Shown one piece after another: positions 45,474 to 55,153 of a DNA stretch of 64,000 nt; position 1 is the stretch's first letter, and each line of letters begins with the position of its first letter. The position numbers were made by a program, and so were the translations under genes. The DNA lies in contig CAADGK010000099.1 of NCBI GenBank assembly GCA_900696515.1, forward strand, positions 1-64,000, written 5' to 3'. Source of the stretch: an uncultured Nitrosospira sp. (lineage in GTDB: Bacteria > Nitrospirota > Nitrospiria > Nitrospirales > Nitrospiraceae). Under the pieces are notes generated by a model that was not told the origin of the DNA, did no database searches, and was given only the letters and a program-made list of their open reading frames with translations.

Positions 45474-46584
45474 TATCGCGCACCCGGGTGTGTGGGGAAT
45501 CTGTATGGTGATGGGGGTATCACCCTTCGTATCGGCCGGTGATCAGTCTCAAGCCCCGGTTCTTCAGATCGCCTCCGGCGAGCGGCATCTCGCAAATATT
45601 CGGCAGCTGACGGTCGGACGCCAAAACGCCGAAGCCTATTTCTCCTTTGACGGGACAAAACTGATCTTTCAATCGACCAACAAGTGGCCGGACGACTCGC
45701 CGGGGAACACGCGGAAACCCGCGGACGGCGGACTGGGCTGTTATCAGATGTACGTGTTGGACCTGGACAGTGACAGGGTGCGTCTCGTCAGCACCGGGAA
45801 AGGGGCCACGACGTGCGGGTATTTTTTCCCGGGAGATCGGCGGGTACTGTATTCCTCAACGCATGCCGCTGGGAACGAGTGTCCGCCAAAGCCGAAACGG
45901 GACGGCGCCTATCGCTGGGCACTGGACGACTACGATGTCTATTCCGTTCGACTTGATGGACAGCAGCTGCAACGGTTGACCTCTTCATCGGGGTATGATG
46001 CAGAGGCGACGATCTCGCCGGATGGGAAAACCATCGTGTGGACCTCCGTCAAGGACGGAGATCTCGATCTCTATACGATGAATCTGGACGGCACGCAGGT
46101 GCGCCGGTTGACGAACGATGTGGGATACGACGGAGGCGCATTTTTTTCTCCGGACAGCACGAGGATCGTCTATCGCGCGGCCCATCCAAGCGATCCCGCC
46201 GAAGTAGCCAAGTACCAGGACCTGCTGGCTCAACGCCTGGTCGAACCGGGCCAACTTGAAATCTTTGTGATTAATGCCGACGGTTCGAACAAACGGCAGG
46301 TTACATCGAACGGCGCGTCGAATTTTTCCCCATACTTTCACCCTGATGGCAAGCGCATCATCTTTTCCTCCAACCTCGAGACGAGAGGAGAAGGCGGTCG
46401 CCCCAGCTTCCATTTGTACCTCGCGGGTGACGACGGGACGGGCGTCGAACGTCTCACCACCGAAGGGCACTTCAATAGCTTTCCCATGTTTTCGCCGGAC
46501 GGGAAACGGCTCGTGTGGGTCTCCGATCGACACGCGACAACACCGGGTGAGTTCAACGTGTTTCTCGCCGATTGGGTTCCATAG
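45460..46584 (+). CDS. TolB-like WD40/PD40 beta-propeller exported protein
   Basis: 374 residues from ATG 45460, with AAGGAGG ten bases upstream. Signal-like N-terminus (GVWGICMVMGVSPFVSAG). Five PD40-type repeats are visible: YFSFDGTKLIFQST, YFFPGDRRVLYSST, TISPDGKTIVWTS, FFSPDSTRIVYRA and MFSPDGKRLVWVSDR. Such propellers occur in TolB and in Tol-Pal-like periplasmic proteins. It overlaps the end of the M1 gene by 14 bases, suggesting joint expression and perhaps joint work in the periplasm. Confidence 0.88.
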   Translation: MRRRSIAHPGVWGICMVMGVSPFVSAGDQSQAPVLQIASGERHLANIRQLTVGRQNAEAYFSFDGTKLIFQSTNKWPDDSPGNTRKPADGGLGCYQMYVLDLDSDRVRLVSTGKGATTCGYFFPGDRRVLYSSTHAAGNECPPKPKRDGAYRWALDDYDVYSVRLDGQQLQRLTSSSGYDAEATISPDGKTIVWTSVKDGDLDLYTMNLDGTQVRRLTNDVGYDGGAFFSPDSTRIVYRAAHPSDPAEVAKYQDLLAQRLVEPGQLEIFVINADGSNKRQVTSNGASNFSPYFHPDGKRIIFSSNLETRGEGGRPSFHLYLAGDDGTGVERLTTEGHFNSFPMFSPDGKRLVWVSDRHATTPGEFNVFLADWVP

Positions 46585-46659
46585 GCCGCGGCGAGCAGTA
46601 CTGGGCGAGCGGTCGAGAGTTTCAGGATTTCACAGCCTCCGGTTCCAGTCGCAGCTCTC

Positions 46660-47751
46660 ATGAGCGTCCCGTCGCAATCACCCAATCCTACGGCTGCCGT
46701 ATTCGGCCAAGTTGTTTGTTCCTGCCTGGCCGTGGGTATCAGCCTGTTCGGGCTGGCCCGGTTTGATCTTCCGATCACCAAGTATGTCCGTTCGGTGACG
46801 GTTCATCTCCCCTGGGATCAACTGACCGTTCCATGGATGGCGTTGACCAGCAACCTGGGAGACTGGATCGGCCAAGGGTGGCATCTGGCGTTGTTCAGCC
46901 TATTCCTTCTTGCCATTGCCTGGGTTCTTGAAAAGCCGAATATCACGGCCGCGGCCGTTCAGACGTTGATCGCCCACGGTATCGCGGCGTTGTTGGCCAA
47001 TGTGCTGAAACATCTCATCGGCAGGCCTCGCCCAAAATTCGTGCACTCAGGGGACTGGCAGGCCGGTGTCTCCTGGGTCTCCGGCCTCGACTCCTTTCCG
47101 TCCGGCCATAGTACGGCGAGTTTTGCCATCGCGACGGTGCTGGCGAAGCGATTTCCTGCGGCGAGTCCACTCTGCCTGGCGATTGCCCTGTTTGTCGGAA
47201 TCAGCCGTGTGCTCCGGGGATCGCATTTCCTGACTGATGTGATAGGAGGGGCCATTATTGGAATCCTCAGTGGTTCTGTCGCGGCGGCTCCCTTACGGCA
47301 ATGGCGCACATCATTGCGGGATGGAATCCACTATGCCGCGATCGCTGCCACGAGTGTGCTTGGTGGGCTCTGGACCTTGTCGCACCGGATGGAAGACGGA
47401 ATGATCGGGGTTGTCTTGCTGTCGGTGGGGATTATCGCTATTGCTGCGGGGATCTGGAGCAGGAAAAACTATTGGCTACGCGGTAACTGGTCTGACCAAG
47501 CTTCATCACCGGGGAGGGGGTCCATCCTGCTCATGGCCTTCGGGGCTGCTGCCATGACGACCTCCCTGCTCGTGGTTGCATCGGCAGGCTGCGTCTGTGC
47601 AGCAACCTGGTTTCGGGATGACACGTGCTCTCATGGCCCAATTGAGCAGGCCACACAAGGGGTGTATCTACGAGAAGGGATCATCCTCGGGAGTCTTTCG
47701 CTTGCCCTGGCGATTCTTGCGGGTGCGCGAGGCATCCTGCCGTTTTGGTAA
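46660..47751 (+). CDS. PAP2-family membrane phosphatase
   Basis: 363 residues with about eight membrane helices. All three PAP2 motifs are present: KHLIGRPRP, the PSGH block FPSGHSTASFA and SRVLRGSHFLTDVIGG with the catalytic histidine. The C-terminal third adds further helices (TSVLGGLWTL, GVVLLSVGIIAIAAGIWS) beyond the core. Acts on a lipid phosphate such as undecaprenyl pyrophosphate, phosphatidylglycerophosphate or lipid A. Next to glycosyltransferase genes, a lipid-carrier or lipid A role is plausible. Confidence 0.92.
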   Translation: MSVPSQSPNPTAAVFGQVVCSCLAVGISLFGLARFDLPITKYVRSVTVHLPWDQLTVPWMALTSNLGDWIGQGWHLALFSLFLLAIAWVLEKPNITAAAVQTLIAHGIAALLANVLKHLIGRPRPKFVHSGDWQAGVSWVSGLDSFPSGHSTASFAIATVLAKRFPAASPLCLAIALFVGISRVLRGSHFLTDVIGGAIIGILSGSVAAAPLRQWRTSLRDGIHYAAIAATSVLGGLWTLSHRMEDGMIGVVLLSVGIIAIAAGIWSRKNYWLRGNWSDQASSPGRGSILLMAFGAAAMTTSLLVVASAGCVCAATWFRDDTCSHGPIEQATQGVYLREGIILGSLSLALAILAGARGILPFW

Positions 47752-47834
47752 TCCTTTCCTCGAATGCTCATCATCCGGGCGATACATCAGGAGAAATTGC
47801 GAGTGAATCGTAGACGTGTAAATCCGACAAAAGG

Positions 47835-49583
47835 CTAATGGCCCGACGTCTTGGATGGTTGAGAGGGAGCGCCATCGACTCCCTGAGGTGCGGCGACGAC
47901 GGGCTGATTGCTGAGCAAAAGAAAGCCATATCGTTTGAGGATGGGCTGAAACCCTGCCGCTTCTTTTGGCAAGGTATCTCGCAGGTATTCCGGCAACAGA
48001 ATCATGATAGGCCCGTCTTTGCTGAGAGCGGTGCGCAAGCGGTCAAGCTCATTGGATGGGATGAAACTCAAGGTCCGTCGCGCATAGAAGGCGAAGGATG
48101 GGCGTGTGATGCCGAACGCGATGAGTTGGTCCCGTGATTCGAGATTCAACCCGGCGGCATAAGCCAGCTCTTGGGGCGGCGCAATGGCATAACGGTTGAG
48201 TCCCGGCACGACGGTGAGGAGGGCAACAAGAAAGACACTTGCCAAGGCGCCTCCGGCCGCGCCGAATGCAAGTCCACGCTTCTCATCATTCAGTCCGAAA
48301 TATCCGACCAAGCCCATGGCAACCACCACGATCATCGAGCACACGTAGGGGGCAGGACCGAGGTCGAACTGGGTGGCGAGGGGAAACTCTTTCACCATTT
48401 TCCCGGAGAATTGCTGGAATAAGGCAGGCCCACCAGCCAATCCGATTGCGAGGAGATACCCGATGCCCATCAACGCATGAATGGAGGCGCGCAAACCCTT
48501 CGTGAGCGGATCCTGTAATCCTTGGGTCCAGTAGGAAGCAGCGAGGACCGCACAGGCGGGAAACAGCGGGCCGATGTAATGGGGCAATCGAGTGGATGAG
48601 AGGCTAAAGAAGATGAATACCCCGACAATCCAGAACCCCATAAACCAATCGAGTTCGTCGTCAGAAACCGATTCGGCCGGTGCATGGGGATTACTCGGCT
48701 GCGTACGGAATGCGTGCCAACTCATGTAGGCACGATAGAGTCCGGCGGGCAGGAAGCTACTCCAGGGATAAAACCCGAGCAGCAACACGGGAAAGTAGAA
48801 CCACCAGCCCACTCCATGCCCCTCCATCGGGGCGAGAAAGCGTCCCACTGTATGGACCTGTGCTTGCGAGGAGTAGGCATCGCCGTGGATCAGGAACATC
48901 GCGGCATACCAAGGCCCGGCCAGGATGAAAAACAACAGCGTGCCGGCCAGGGGAGTGCCTCGTTCCCAAAAGAGCCGCCATCGCCTCGTGGCGAGCAGGT
49001 AGAGAAGCACCGTGATCAGTGGAACCGCAAATCCTACCGGTCCCTTCGTCAAGGTGGCCAAGGCCATGCCCACATAAAATCCCCAGATCCAGTGTCGACC
49101 TGAGCCAGGTTCGTGAAGGCCGAGCCAAAAGCTATAGAGCGACAGTGTGGTGAAAAAGATCAAGACGCTGTCGGTGATGGCCATACGACCGAGCGCCAAG
49201 ACTTCGATGTTCAGCAACAACATGAGGGCACCGTACAATCCGACCGTGGGCCCACGAAGTCGGGTGAGAAACAGATAGTGCATCACGATCAAGGCGACGC
49301 CGAACAGCGCGGATGGGAATCGGGCTGCAAATTCATTCACTCCGAAGGCGTGATACGACATCGTCATCAGCCAATAGAGGAACACCGGTTTGGCGACGCG
49401 GAGTTCTCCGTTGAAGGTGGGGGTGACCAAATCACCGGACGCGAACATTTCGCGGCCGGCTTCGGCATTGCGTCCCTCATCACGATCGGTTAAGCCCATG
49501 CTCCCGAGGCCGATGAAAAACAGCAGAGTGGACAGGAGAAACAGCAGGAGCAGGTGTATGGGAGGAGGTGCGATCCGATCCAT
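47835..49583 (-). CDS. GT39-family (ArnT/PMT-like) membrane glycosyltransferase
   Basis: 582 residues from ATG 49583 (track GTG at 49589 adds two). About twelve membrane helices and the N-terminal periplasmic-loop signature MGLTDRDEGRNAEAGREM with acidic catalytic residues. Resembles ArnT, which moves aminoarabinose from a polyprenyl carrier to lipid A, and other GT39/GT83 enzymes; the donor and acceptor are not certain. With the GT2 enzyme and the lipid A synthase N-domain gene upstream it forms a three-gene leftward cluster for envelope glycolipid modification. Confidence 0.9.
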   Translation of the reverse strand: MDRIAPPPIHLLLLFLLSTLLFFIGLGSMGLTDRDEGRNAEAGREMFASGDLVTPTFNGELRVAKPVFLYWLMTMSYHAFGVNEFAARFPSALFGVALIVMHYLFLTRLRGPTVGLYGALMLLLNIEVLALGRMAITDSVLIFFTTLSLYSFWLGLHEPGSGRHWIWGFYVGMALATLTKGPVGFAVPLITVLLYLLATRRWRLFWERGTPLAGTLLFFILAGPWYAAMFLIHGDAYSSQAQVHTVGRFLAPMEGHGVGWWFYFPVLLLGFYPWSSFLPAGLYRAYMSWHAFRTQPSNPHAPAESVSDDELDWFMGFWIVGVFIFFSLSSTRLPHYIGPLFPACAVLAASYWTQGLQDPLTKGLRASIHALMGIGYLLAIGLAGGPALFQQFSGKMVKEFPLATQFDLGPAPYVCSMIVVVAMGLVGYFGLNDEKRGLAFGAAGGALASVFLVALLTVVPGLNRYAIAPPQELAYAAGLNLESRDQLIAFGITRPSFAFYARRTLSFIPSNELDRLRTALSKDGPIMILLPEYLRDTLPKEAAGFQPILKRYGFLLLSNQPVVAAPQGVDGAPSQPSKTSGH

Positions 49584-49647
49584 CGTCACGGTCGTCGTTA
49601 CCAGTGGGTCTTGAGAGGCGTCAACACGTGGACTGTCTCCCTATCTC

Positions 49648-49938
49648 TCATGTCTGCGATGGAGACTGGCTCTTGGCTTGGTCGGCGCGATGAATGAGGA
49701 CGAGATTCCGCACGTAGACGACTGAGCCGATGGCCTGCCCGGAAATAAATACCGGGTCCATTCGGTAGATGGCGTACGTGAGCGTAATCAACCCTCCGAT
49801 AAGACTCATGTACCAGAATGAAACGGGCACACGGCTCTCTGCGGTTCGCTCGGACGCGATCCATTGCACGACCCAACGGCCGAAAAACAGAGCTTGCCCG
49901 AAGAAACCGATCCCGAGCCAGATGGTTTCAGTGGTCAT
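49648..49938 (-). CDS. Lipid A synthase N-terminal domain (LAB_N) small membrane protein
   Basis: 96 residues with three hydrophobic helices. The signature FFGRWVVQWIASE...PVSFWYMSLIGG is that of the LAB_N family, named after the N-terminal extension of some lipid A disaccharide synthases. Stand-alone members commonly sit beside GT2 and GT39 genes, as here, and are thought to act as small membrane partners of glycolipid transfer. Its start overlaps the GT2 stop by 11 bases. Confidence 0.9.
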   Translation of the reverse strand: MTTETIWLGIGFFGQALFFGRWVVQWIASERTAESRVPVSFWYMSLIGGLITLTYAIYRMDPVFISGQAIGSVVYVRNLVLIHRADQAKSQSPSQT

Positions 49939-50737
49939 GAGGCGTTTGGAGGGAGATGCTCATGGTCTGTTCTTGCAGCAGCGTTTTGAGTTTGGCGGGG
50001 TTGGGTTGCTGGTTACGGAATTTGTACTGGATCACACGCTGTTGCATCCACCGCACCGCGATCAGGTCGTACAACGATTTGAATAACCGATTGCCCATTC
50101 CATATTTCGACACTCCATGGATGCGGGGATAGTGGCGAACGGGTACTTCGGTGACCGTGAATCCATGCATCAAGGCGAGGGCCGGGAAAAATCGATGCAT
50201 GCCCTCAAAAAGCCTGATTCGCTCCAACACGGGACGGCGAAACACCTTCAGGGGACAGCCGGTATCATGGACCCCGTCGTGAGTGAACGCATTTCGCACA
50301 CGGTTCGCGATCCGAGAGGAGAGCATCTTTACAAAACCGTCCTGTCGCTGTTGTCGCCAGCCACACACCACGTCGTGCGTTGCGGTATGCGGAAGCAATT
50401 TGAGGATATCGTCGCTGTCCTGTTGGAGATCGCCGTCGATCTGAACGATGATCTCGCCGGACGACTGATGAAAGCCGGCCTCCAGGGCACAGGTCTTGCC
50501 GTAATTACGGTCGAAGTGAAAGACACGAACCCGGTGGTCTTCCTTGGCCAATCGGTCCAATTCCTCACTACTGCCGTCGCTGCTTCCGTCGTCAACGAAA
50601 ATAATTTCGTAAGGACGAGAGCGCGAGGGTTCGTACGAATCCATGACTTTCGTCAGATTGGCCATGAGAGGGGACAAATTTTCCCGTTCATCCTTGATCG
50701 GGATGATGACAGAGGCCCAAATGGATGGCGAGGTCAT
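49928..50737 (-). CDS. GT2-family polyprenyl-phosphate glycosyltransferase (DPM1/ArnC-like)
   Basis: 269 residues from ATG 50737 (track GTG at 50746 adds three). GT-A fold with SVIIPIKDERENL, the nucleotide-sugar site FVDDGSSDGS, the QIDGDLQQD metal-binding DxD and a distal HRFFPALALMHG block. No C-terminal membrane helices are clear, unlike ArnC. Probably makes a polyprenyl-phosphate sugar donor used by the GT39 enzyme of the same operon. Confidence 0.92.
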   Translation of the reverse strand: MTSPSIWASVIIPIKDERENLSPLMANLTKVMDSYEPSRSRPYEIIFVDDGSSDGSSEELDRLAKEDHRVRVFHFDRNYGKTCALEAGFHQSSGEIIVQIDGDLQQDSDDILKLLPHTATHDVVCGWRQQRQDGFVKMLSSRIANRVRNAFTHDGVHDTGCPLKVFRRPVLERIRLFEGMHRFFPALALMHGFTVTEVPVRHYPRIHGVSKYGMGNRLFKSLYDLIAVRWMQQRVIQYKFRNQQPNPAKLKTLLQEQTMSISLQTPHDH

Positions 50738-50850
50738 AGTCCGCACAAACTGGAGAAGGTGAAAATTTTACCGGACGGAGCATTCTAGCGGAAGGGGAAA
50801 GGGGGGTCAAACACTGGACGGGAATGATCAGAGGATGTGACCGGATGGGG

Positions 50851-51414
50851 TCATGTACCGGGAGGCACGATCGTGAAGCGAAGAGTGCCCATCAGGCTCA
50901 TCTCGTTGATCTGTTCACCGGTATGGATTTCAACTTTGTACCGTCCGGGCTTCCATCCTCCGCCGGGCGGTGGCAGTCTGAGGTAGCCGCTTTCATCTTC
51001 CAAGGCGATGTGCATGGCGTCCTCGCTCACAATGGTCTCCGGCGGGAGGTCTGCCACCCGTTCAGGCAGGCAACGACCGAACACCGTGAAGGCTTGATAG
51101 TGCTGGTGAAGGGCGAAAACAATCACAATGGCGTCCACATTCGCAGGGAATTGTTCCGTCGGGTTGATCGGCACGATCTCATGAGTGCGCTGGAAACCCA
51201 ACCGCTCCTCAAAATCCTCCGCCAGGCTGATCGAACGAAACAAACCCTGGGGAGGGGCATCAAAATCATAGCTCGTGGCGTCCTCTGTGCGGTTCTGGAA
51301 CTCGGAGATCGGCACATTTTCCGTGAGGGGGAGGTCTTCACCCCGCGCAGCCGCGCTCCAATGGAAGGCTACCAGCATCACGATGGCGGCAGCAGTTGAT
51401 CGGTCGATGACCAT
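50851..51414 (-). CDS. Exported protein of unknown function
   Basis: 187 residues; not recognised. Signal peptide about 1-25 (AAAIVMLVAFHWSAAARG). The C-terminal half (GRYKVEIHTGEQIN, then GTLRFTIVPPG) has the look of an immunoglobulin-like beta-sandwich of the kind found in secreted proteins. Transcribed leftward ahead of the GT2 operon with a 113-base gap, and divergent from the methyltransferase gene. Confidence 0.78.
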   Translation of the reverse strand: MVIDRSTAAAIVMLVAFHWSAAARGEDLPLTENVPISEFQNRTEDATSYDFDAPPQGLFRSISLAEDFEERLGFQRTHEIVPINPTEQFPANVDAIVIVFALHQHYQAFTVFGRCLPERVADLPPETIVSEDAMHIALEDESGYLRLPPPGGGWKPGRYKVEIHTGEQINEMSLMGTLRFTIVPPGT

Positions 51415-51558
51415 GCCTGTCTGCTACACCCCAAGCCGTCGTACTGTCAAGAAAACACGAAATGAGCAGCCCATTGCGGCGATTTCCAGCCATCTGTTAG
51501 GATTTCGGCCACGCTTCGTCCGCTGGCCCGAGAACATTCATGATGGTGATGGAACGAT

Positions 51559-53016
51559 ATGTTGCAAGACGCTGATGCCCTTCCGCAGCTGATCGGCGAA
51601 TACAAGCCGCTCGATCAGTGGCAGACCCATCTCAACCAGATCTTCTATAGGTTACGGGGAAACCAACTCCGGTCGTATTATCAAACTTTTGCCTCCGCAG
51701 ACTTCAGGCTGGCCCATGCGCTGGCAGCCGATTACTACGACCGCGTCACGAAACGCGAAAAATCGTCAGGCGTCAGGCGTCAGGCGTCAGGCGAGAATGT
51801 GTCGGAGTCACGCCTCAGCCCTCACGCCTCACTCCTCACCGTCTTGGAGTTGGGTCCCGGCAACGGCAATCTGGCCGCCTGCTTTCTCAGCCATCTCAAA
51901 ACTCTCGATACCCAAGGCACGATCTATTCCCGTGTGCGGTACGTCATGGTGGATTGGGAGCAACCCGTGTTGGATGGCGCGTTGGCCCATCCGGGTTTAT
52001 CGGCCCATCGGGATCGCGTGGACAGTCATTGCGGTTCCATTGAACATCTGGCAGGTCTGGCCGAGGGGAGCGTGGATCGCATCTTCTGCAATGAGTTGTG
52101 GAACGATCTGCCGACGAAATTGTTGGCCAAACATGGGGGGGATATCGAAGAAGAGTATATCCGTCCGAACCTGAGCGAATTTCTCCATGCCCAGATCCAG
52201 GATTGGTCCGGGTTCGTCCGGGCATTTCAGGAGAAGGATCTCCAGGCGCTCAAGACCTTCCCGCCGTTTCTGGATGAACTGGTCTGGGAAAAGGAGTATC
52301 GGAAGGTTGAGTGGAAGGATGTGCCCTACCGCAAAACGATCGTGGAGTTTCTGCAGGCCATTGATCAAGAAGTTTTGGTGCCCGTGAATCTCGGGGCCTT
52401 TGCCACGCTGAAGGAGGCCAAGCGAGTGCTGGCCCCGGACGCAATCGGGCTCAGCGTGTTCGATGCGGGGACGGGGGACATAAAGGTATTGAACGACCCA
52501 GAGAAGCCTTGCTACGGACAGTTTGGCGGGCAATATAGCTTTATGATCAACTTTGCGTTGGTCGAGGCGGTGGCCAAACACCTGGGCCTCAAGCAGACGA
52601 CCCTGGAGCCTCAACGGGAGTTTGTCGGGCGATCATTGAACACGAACGTCGTCACGCTGATGGATCTCTTGGCCACCCATCCGTCCGCAGGGCCGAAGCT
52701 CCAAGCCTGGGAACAAGATCGGCTGGTCCTGAAAACCATCAAGGCGCTGAACGGAACGTTTGAAAGCGCCTATCACCATCGGCTCGAATTTCCGTTAGGT
52801 GCCAATATGCCTCCTGAGGAACGCGATACGTTAGGTGCGATCTTGCGTTCACTGAAGGACAACGGTGTCCCCGACACCGTGGCCTATGTGACCGAGGAGG
52901 AACTTGCGGGTGCACAGAAGGATTTAGAAGCCATCGGTTATGATCCTGACTCTATAGCGATGGCCATGAGCGCCCCTCCCAGCCCGATTGAATACTGCCA
53001 CTTCGCCTGTCGATAA
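51559..53016 (+). CDS. SAM-dependent methyltransferase, MidA/NDUFAF7-like
   Basis: 485 residues. N-terminal helical region, then Rossmann motif I LELGPGNGNLA near residue 96, the acidic VDWEQP strand and NELWNDLP, matching the MidA/NDUFAF7 arginine-methyltransferase-like family. A segment of about 25 residues just before motif I (SSGVRRQASGEN, then SRLSPHASLL) is encoded by a palindromic heptamer repeat and looks like an in-frame insertion. The weak ribosome site leaves the start somewhat open. Target unknown. Confidence 0.83.
   Translation: MLQDADALPQLIGEYKPLDQWQTHLNQIFYRLRGNQLRSYYQTFASADFRLAHALAADYYDRVTKREKSSGVRRQASGENVSESRLSPHASLLTVLELGPGNGNLAACFLSHLKTLDTQGTIYSRVRYVMVDWEQPVLDGALAHPGLSAHRDRVDSHCGSIEHLAGLAEGSVDRIFCNELWNDLPTKLLAKHGGDIEEEYIRPNLSEFLHAQIQDWSGFVRAFQEKDLQALKTFPPFLDELVWEKEYRKVEWKDVPYRKTIVEFLQAIDQEVLVPVNLGAFATLKEAKRVLAPDAIGLSVFDAGTGDIKVLNDPEKPCYGQFGGQYSFMINFALVEAVAKHLGLKQTTLEPQREFVGRSLNTNVVTLMDLLATHPSAGPKLQAWEQDRLVLKTIKALNGTFESAYHHRLEFPLGANMPPEERDTLGAILRSLKDNGVPDTVAYVTEEELAGAQKDLEAIGYDPDSIAMAMSAPPSPIEYCHFACR
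51765..51840 (+). repeat. Palindromic heptamer repeat inside a coding region
   Basis: Four perfect tandem copies of TCAGGCG/GTCAGGC (51765-51792), a 15-base centre (GAGAATGTGTCGGAG), then four period-7 units of the CGCCTCA type (51808-51840) that form the complementary arm. The frame stays open through it. A diverged relative follows tRNA-Pro at 20317-20396 in the same register. Confidence 0.8.
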
Positions 53017-53043
53017 CAGGCGGTGCCTGTTGGGGCTCGGTTG

Positions 53044-53071
53044 CATTCTGAGTGCTGATGTATTCAGAATG
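53044..53071 (+). other. Inverted repeat before small membrane protein gene
   Basis: CATTCTGA (53044-53051) and TCAGAATG (53064-53071) are perfect 8-base arms separated by 12 bases, ending about 20 bases before the ATG at 53094. It could be an operator or a 5' UTR hairpin. Confidence 0.35.
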
Positions 53072-53093
53072 TGAAAGACAAAAGGAGATGGCG

Positions 53094-53300
53094 ATGAGTT
53101 CTTTCGGTACAGGGATAGCCGGACTCGTGGGGACCGTGGTGTTTCTCATGGGCATGTTGTCCTTTTGCCAACGACGATGGATTGTTGGCTGTGCCTGGCT
53201 GATCTCAGGTGTGTTCCTGATCGGCCTCTTGACGTTCCTCGACAAGCCGGGATCCCACCCATCAGAAGAGCCGGCGACGGTACGACCGACCCGCGGATAG
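53094..53300 (+). CDS. Small two-helix membrane protein
   Basis: 68 residues from ATG 53094, preceded by AAAGGAG; the longer track start has no such site. Two hydrophobic helices (GIAGLVGTVVFLMGMLSF and WIVGCAWLISGVFLIGLLTF) joined by CQRRW, with a soluble tail. No family recognised. Confidence 0.65.
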   Translation: MSSFGTGIAGLVGTVVFLMGMLSFCQRRWIVGCAWLISGVFLIGLLTFLDKPGSHPSEEPATVRPTRG

Positions 53301-53490
53301 TCTCCATCCCTGCATTCAACCGCTCGCTGCTATCCGATCACGCTGCGACCCGCGTTCCCAACATCATTCCGCAGATCTGATTGCCAAACGGGTGCCCTGG
53401 TGCGGGATTCAACATTACCTTCGGTTTGCCGTAGCGTTGACTCACCAACAACCCGTTTATATACTTACGAATCACCCGGAGGCGATTGAT

Positions 53491-55140
53491 ATGAAAATAG
53501 CCGTTGGCTTGCTCGTCCTCGTCGCACTTCTTGTCGGCGGGGTGCTTGCGCTTCCGTTCCTGGTCGACCTCAACAGGTATCAAGATCAGTACAAACCGCT
53601 CATTGAAGAGGCGCTGAACCGAAAAGTGCAGCTGCAAGACATTCGTTTAACGGTCTGGCCGAGGATCGGTGCGCGCGTGGCGGGGTTTTCGGTATTGGAT
53701 GATTCTGCTTTTAGTTCAGGCCCGTTTGCGTCGCTGTCGTCGTTGGATGTGGGTGTGAAGCTGATGCCCTTGCTGAGCGGCAAGGTGGAGGTCGAGGAGA
53801 TCACGCTCCACGGTCCGGTCATCACGGTCATCAAGAATAAGAATGGGGTCCTCAATGTGTCGACGATCGGGCGAAAAGGCGTGCCGGTTCCCGAGAAGCC
53901 GTCGCGTGCGCCGATTCCCTCGACGGAAGGGCCGCTCAAGCTTCTGGCGTTGCTGGCGGTGGACCGCGTGTCGATTGCTGGAGGCAAGCTGACCTACCGT
54001 GACCTCTCAGCTGCCACGCCCACTGAGTACGTAGTGCAAGACCTCGAGCTGCTCCTGCGTGATGTTCGGCTTGGTCAAACACCACAGCTCCATGTCGCCT
54101 CGCTCGTTCAGACCTTCAACCTACCGGTAAAACTTGACGGCACGTTTGGTCCGCTGAAAGAAGCCATCGACATTGACAAGATCGATTTCAAGCTGGCGGT
54201 AGGAAAAACGGACTTTACCATCACAGGAAACGCAGCCGGGAATGATGCGATGGTCACCATCAGCTCGCCGGTGATCAATACGGCGAACCTGCCGATGAGT
54301 CTTCCGTTGAAAAAGCCGGTCGACATCAAGGATCTCAAGATCATCGCAGAGGTGAAGGGGCAAGAGGCGAAGCTCAATTCCCTGTCGTTCCGTCTCTTTG
54401 ATGGAGAGGTGAAGGGACAAGGAAAAATGATCGCAGGGGCGGAGGGGCCACCCTTTAAGGGGTCTGTCGCACTGCAAGGGCTGCAGCTTGGTCCTGCGCT
54501 CAACGCTGTCGCAGAAACACCCGTCACGATCAGCGGGACAGCCGGCGCCGATCTTTCGTTGCAAGGCAAGGGGTTCTCTATGCCGGATCTCACCAAGGCC
54601 TTGGAGGGGACCGGTCATCTGGCCGTGAAAGATGGAAAGATCGAAGGGGTGAATATCCTCCAAGAAGTGGTTGACGCGCTCAAGGTTGCCGGTATTTCAA
54701 TGGGGGATGCAAAGGTGACGGCCTTTTCGACGATCGAGACCGATCTGGCGATCAAGCAAGGGGTGATCAACGTGCAGCGGCTCTTGATGGATAGCCATGA
54801 CTTTCAGGCGACCGGCGGAGGCACCGTCGGGTTCGACCAAAAGCTGAACTTGATCGTGAATCTCACCCTGTCACCAGACGTGAGCCAGAAGATTTCAGCC
54901 GCGTCGCCGGTCGTCAAAATCGCCATGAAAGATGGTCGACTGAGCCTTCCACTGACGATTACGGGAACGGCTCAGGCTCCCTCCTATGGAGTTGATGTGA
55001 AGGGCTTGACCGGAAAGGTGCAGGAGCAGGTGAAGAAGAAGGTGGAAGAAGCGGTCGGCGGGCTGCTCAAAGGGACGACCAAACCAGAGGATTTGAAGAA
55101 AGAGGGACAGGAGCTCCTCAAAGGCCTGTTTGGACGATAA
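53491..55140 (+). CDS. AsmA-family envelope protein
   Basis: 549 residues from ATG 53491 (GGAGGCG upstream). N-terminal membrane helix (VGLLVLVALLVGGVLALPFLVDL) then a long beta-rich periplasmic region: AsmA N-domain with ALNRKVQLQDIRLTVWPRIG, and AsmA_2 C-domain from about 355 (GTGHLAVKDGKIEGVNIL). AsmA-like proteins are bridge-like phospholipid carriers linked to outer-membrane assembly. A charged tail (VQEQVKKKVEEAVGG) ends the protein. Thirteen bases before an MscS gene; MscS is likely in the same transcript. Confidence 0.9.
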   Translation: MKIAVGLLVLVALLVGGVLALPFLVDLNRYQDQYKPLIEEALNRKVQLQDIRLTVWPRIGARVAGFSVLDDSAFSSGPFASLSSLDVGVKLMPLLSGKVEVEEITLHGPVITVIKNKNGVLNVSTIGRKGVPVPEKPSRAPIPSTEGPLKLLALLAVDRVSIAGGKLTYRDLSAATPTEYVVQDLELLLRDVRLGQTPQLHVASLVQTFNLPVKLDGTFGPLKEAIDIDKIDFKLAVGKTDFTITGNAAGNDAMVTISSPVINTANLPMSLPLKKPVDIKDLKIIAEVKGQEAKLNSLSFRLFDGEVKGQGKMIAGAEGPPFKGSVALQGLQLGPALNAVAETPVTISGTAGADLSLQGKGFSMPDLTKALEGTGHLAVKDGKIEGVNILQEVVDALKVAGISMGDAKVTAFSTIETDLAIKQGVINVQRLLMDSHDFQATGGGTVGFDQKLNLIVNLTLSPDVSQKISAASPVVKIAMKDGRLSLPLTITGTAQAPSYGVDVKGLTGKVQEQVKKKVEEAVGGLLKGTTKPEDLKKEGQELLKGLFGR

Positions 55141-55153
55141 GGGAACATCCGTT

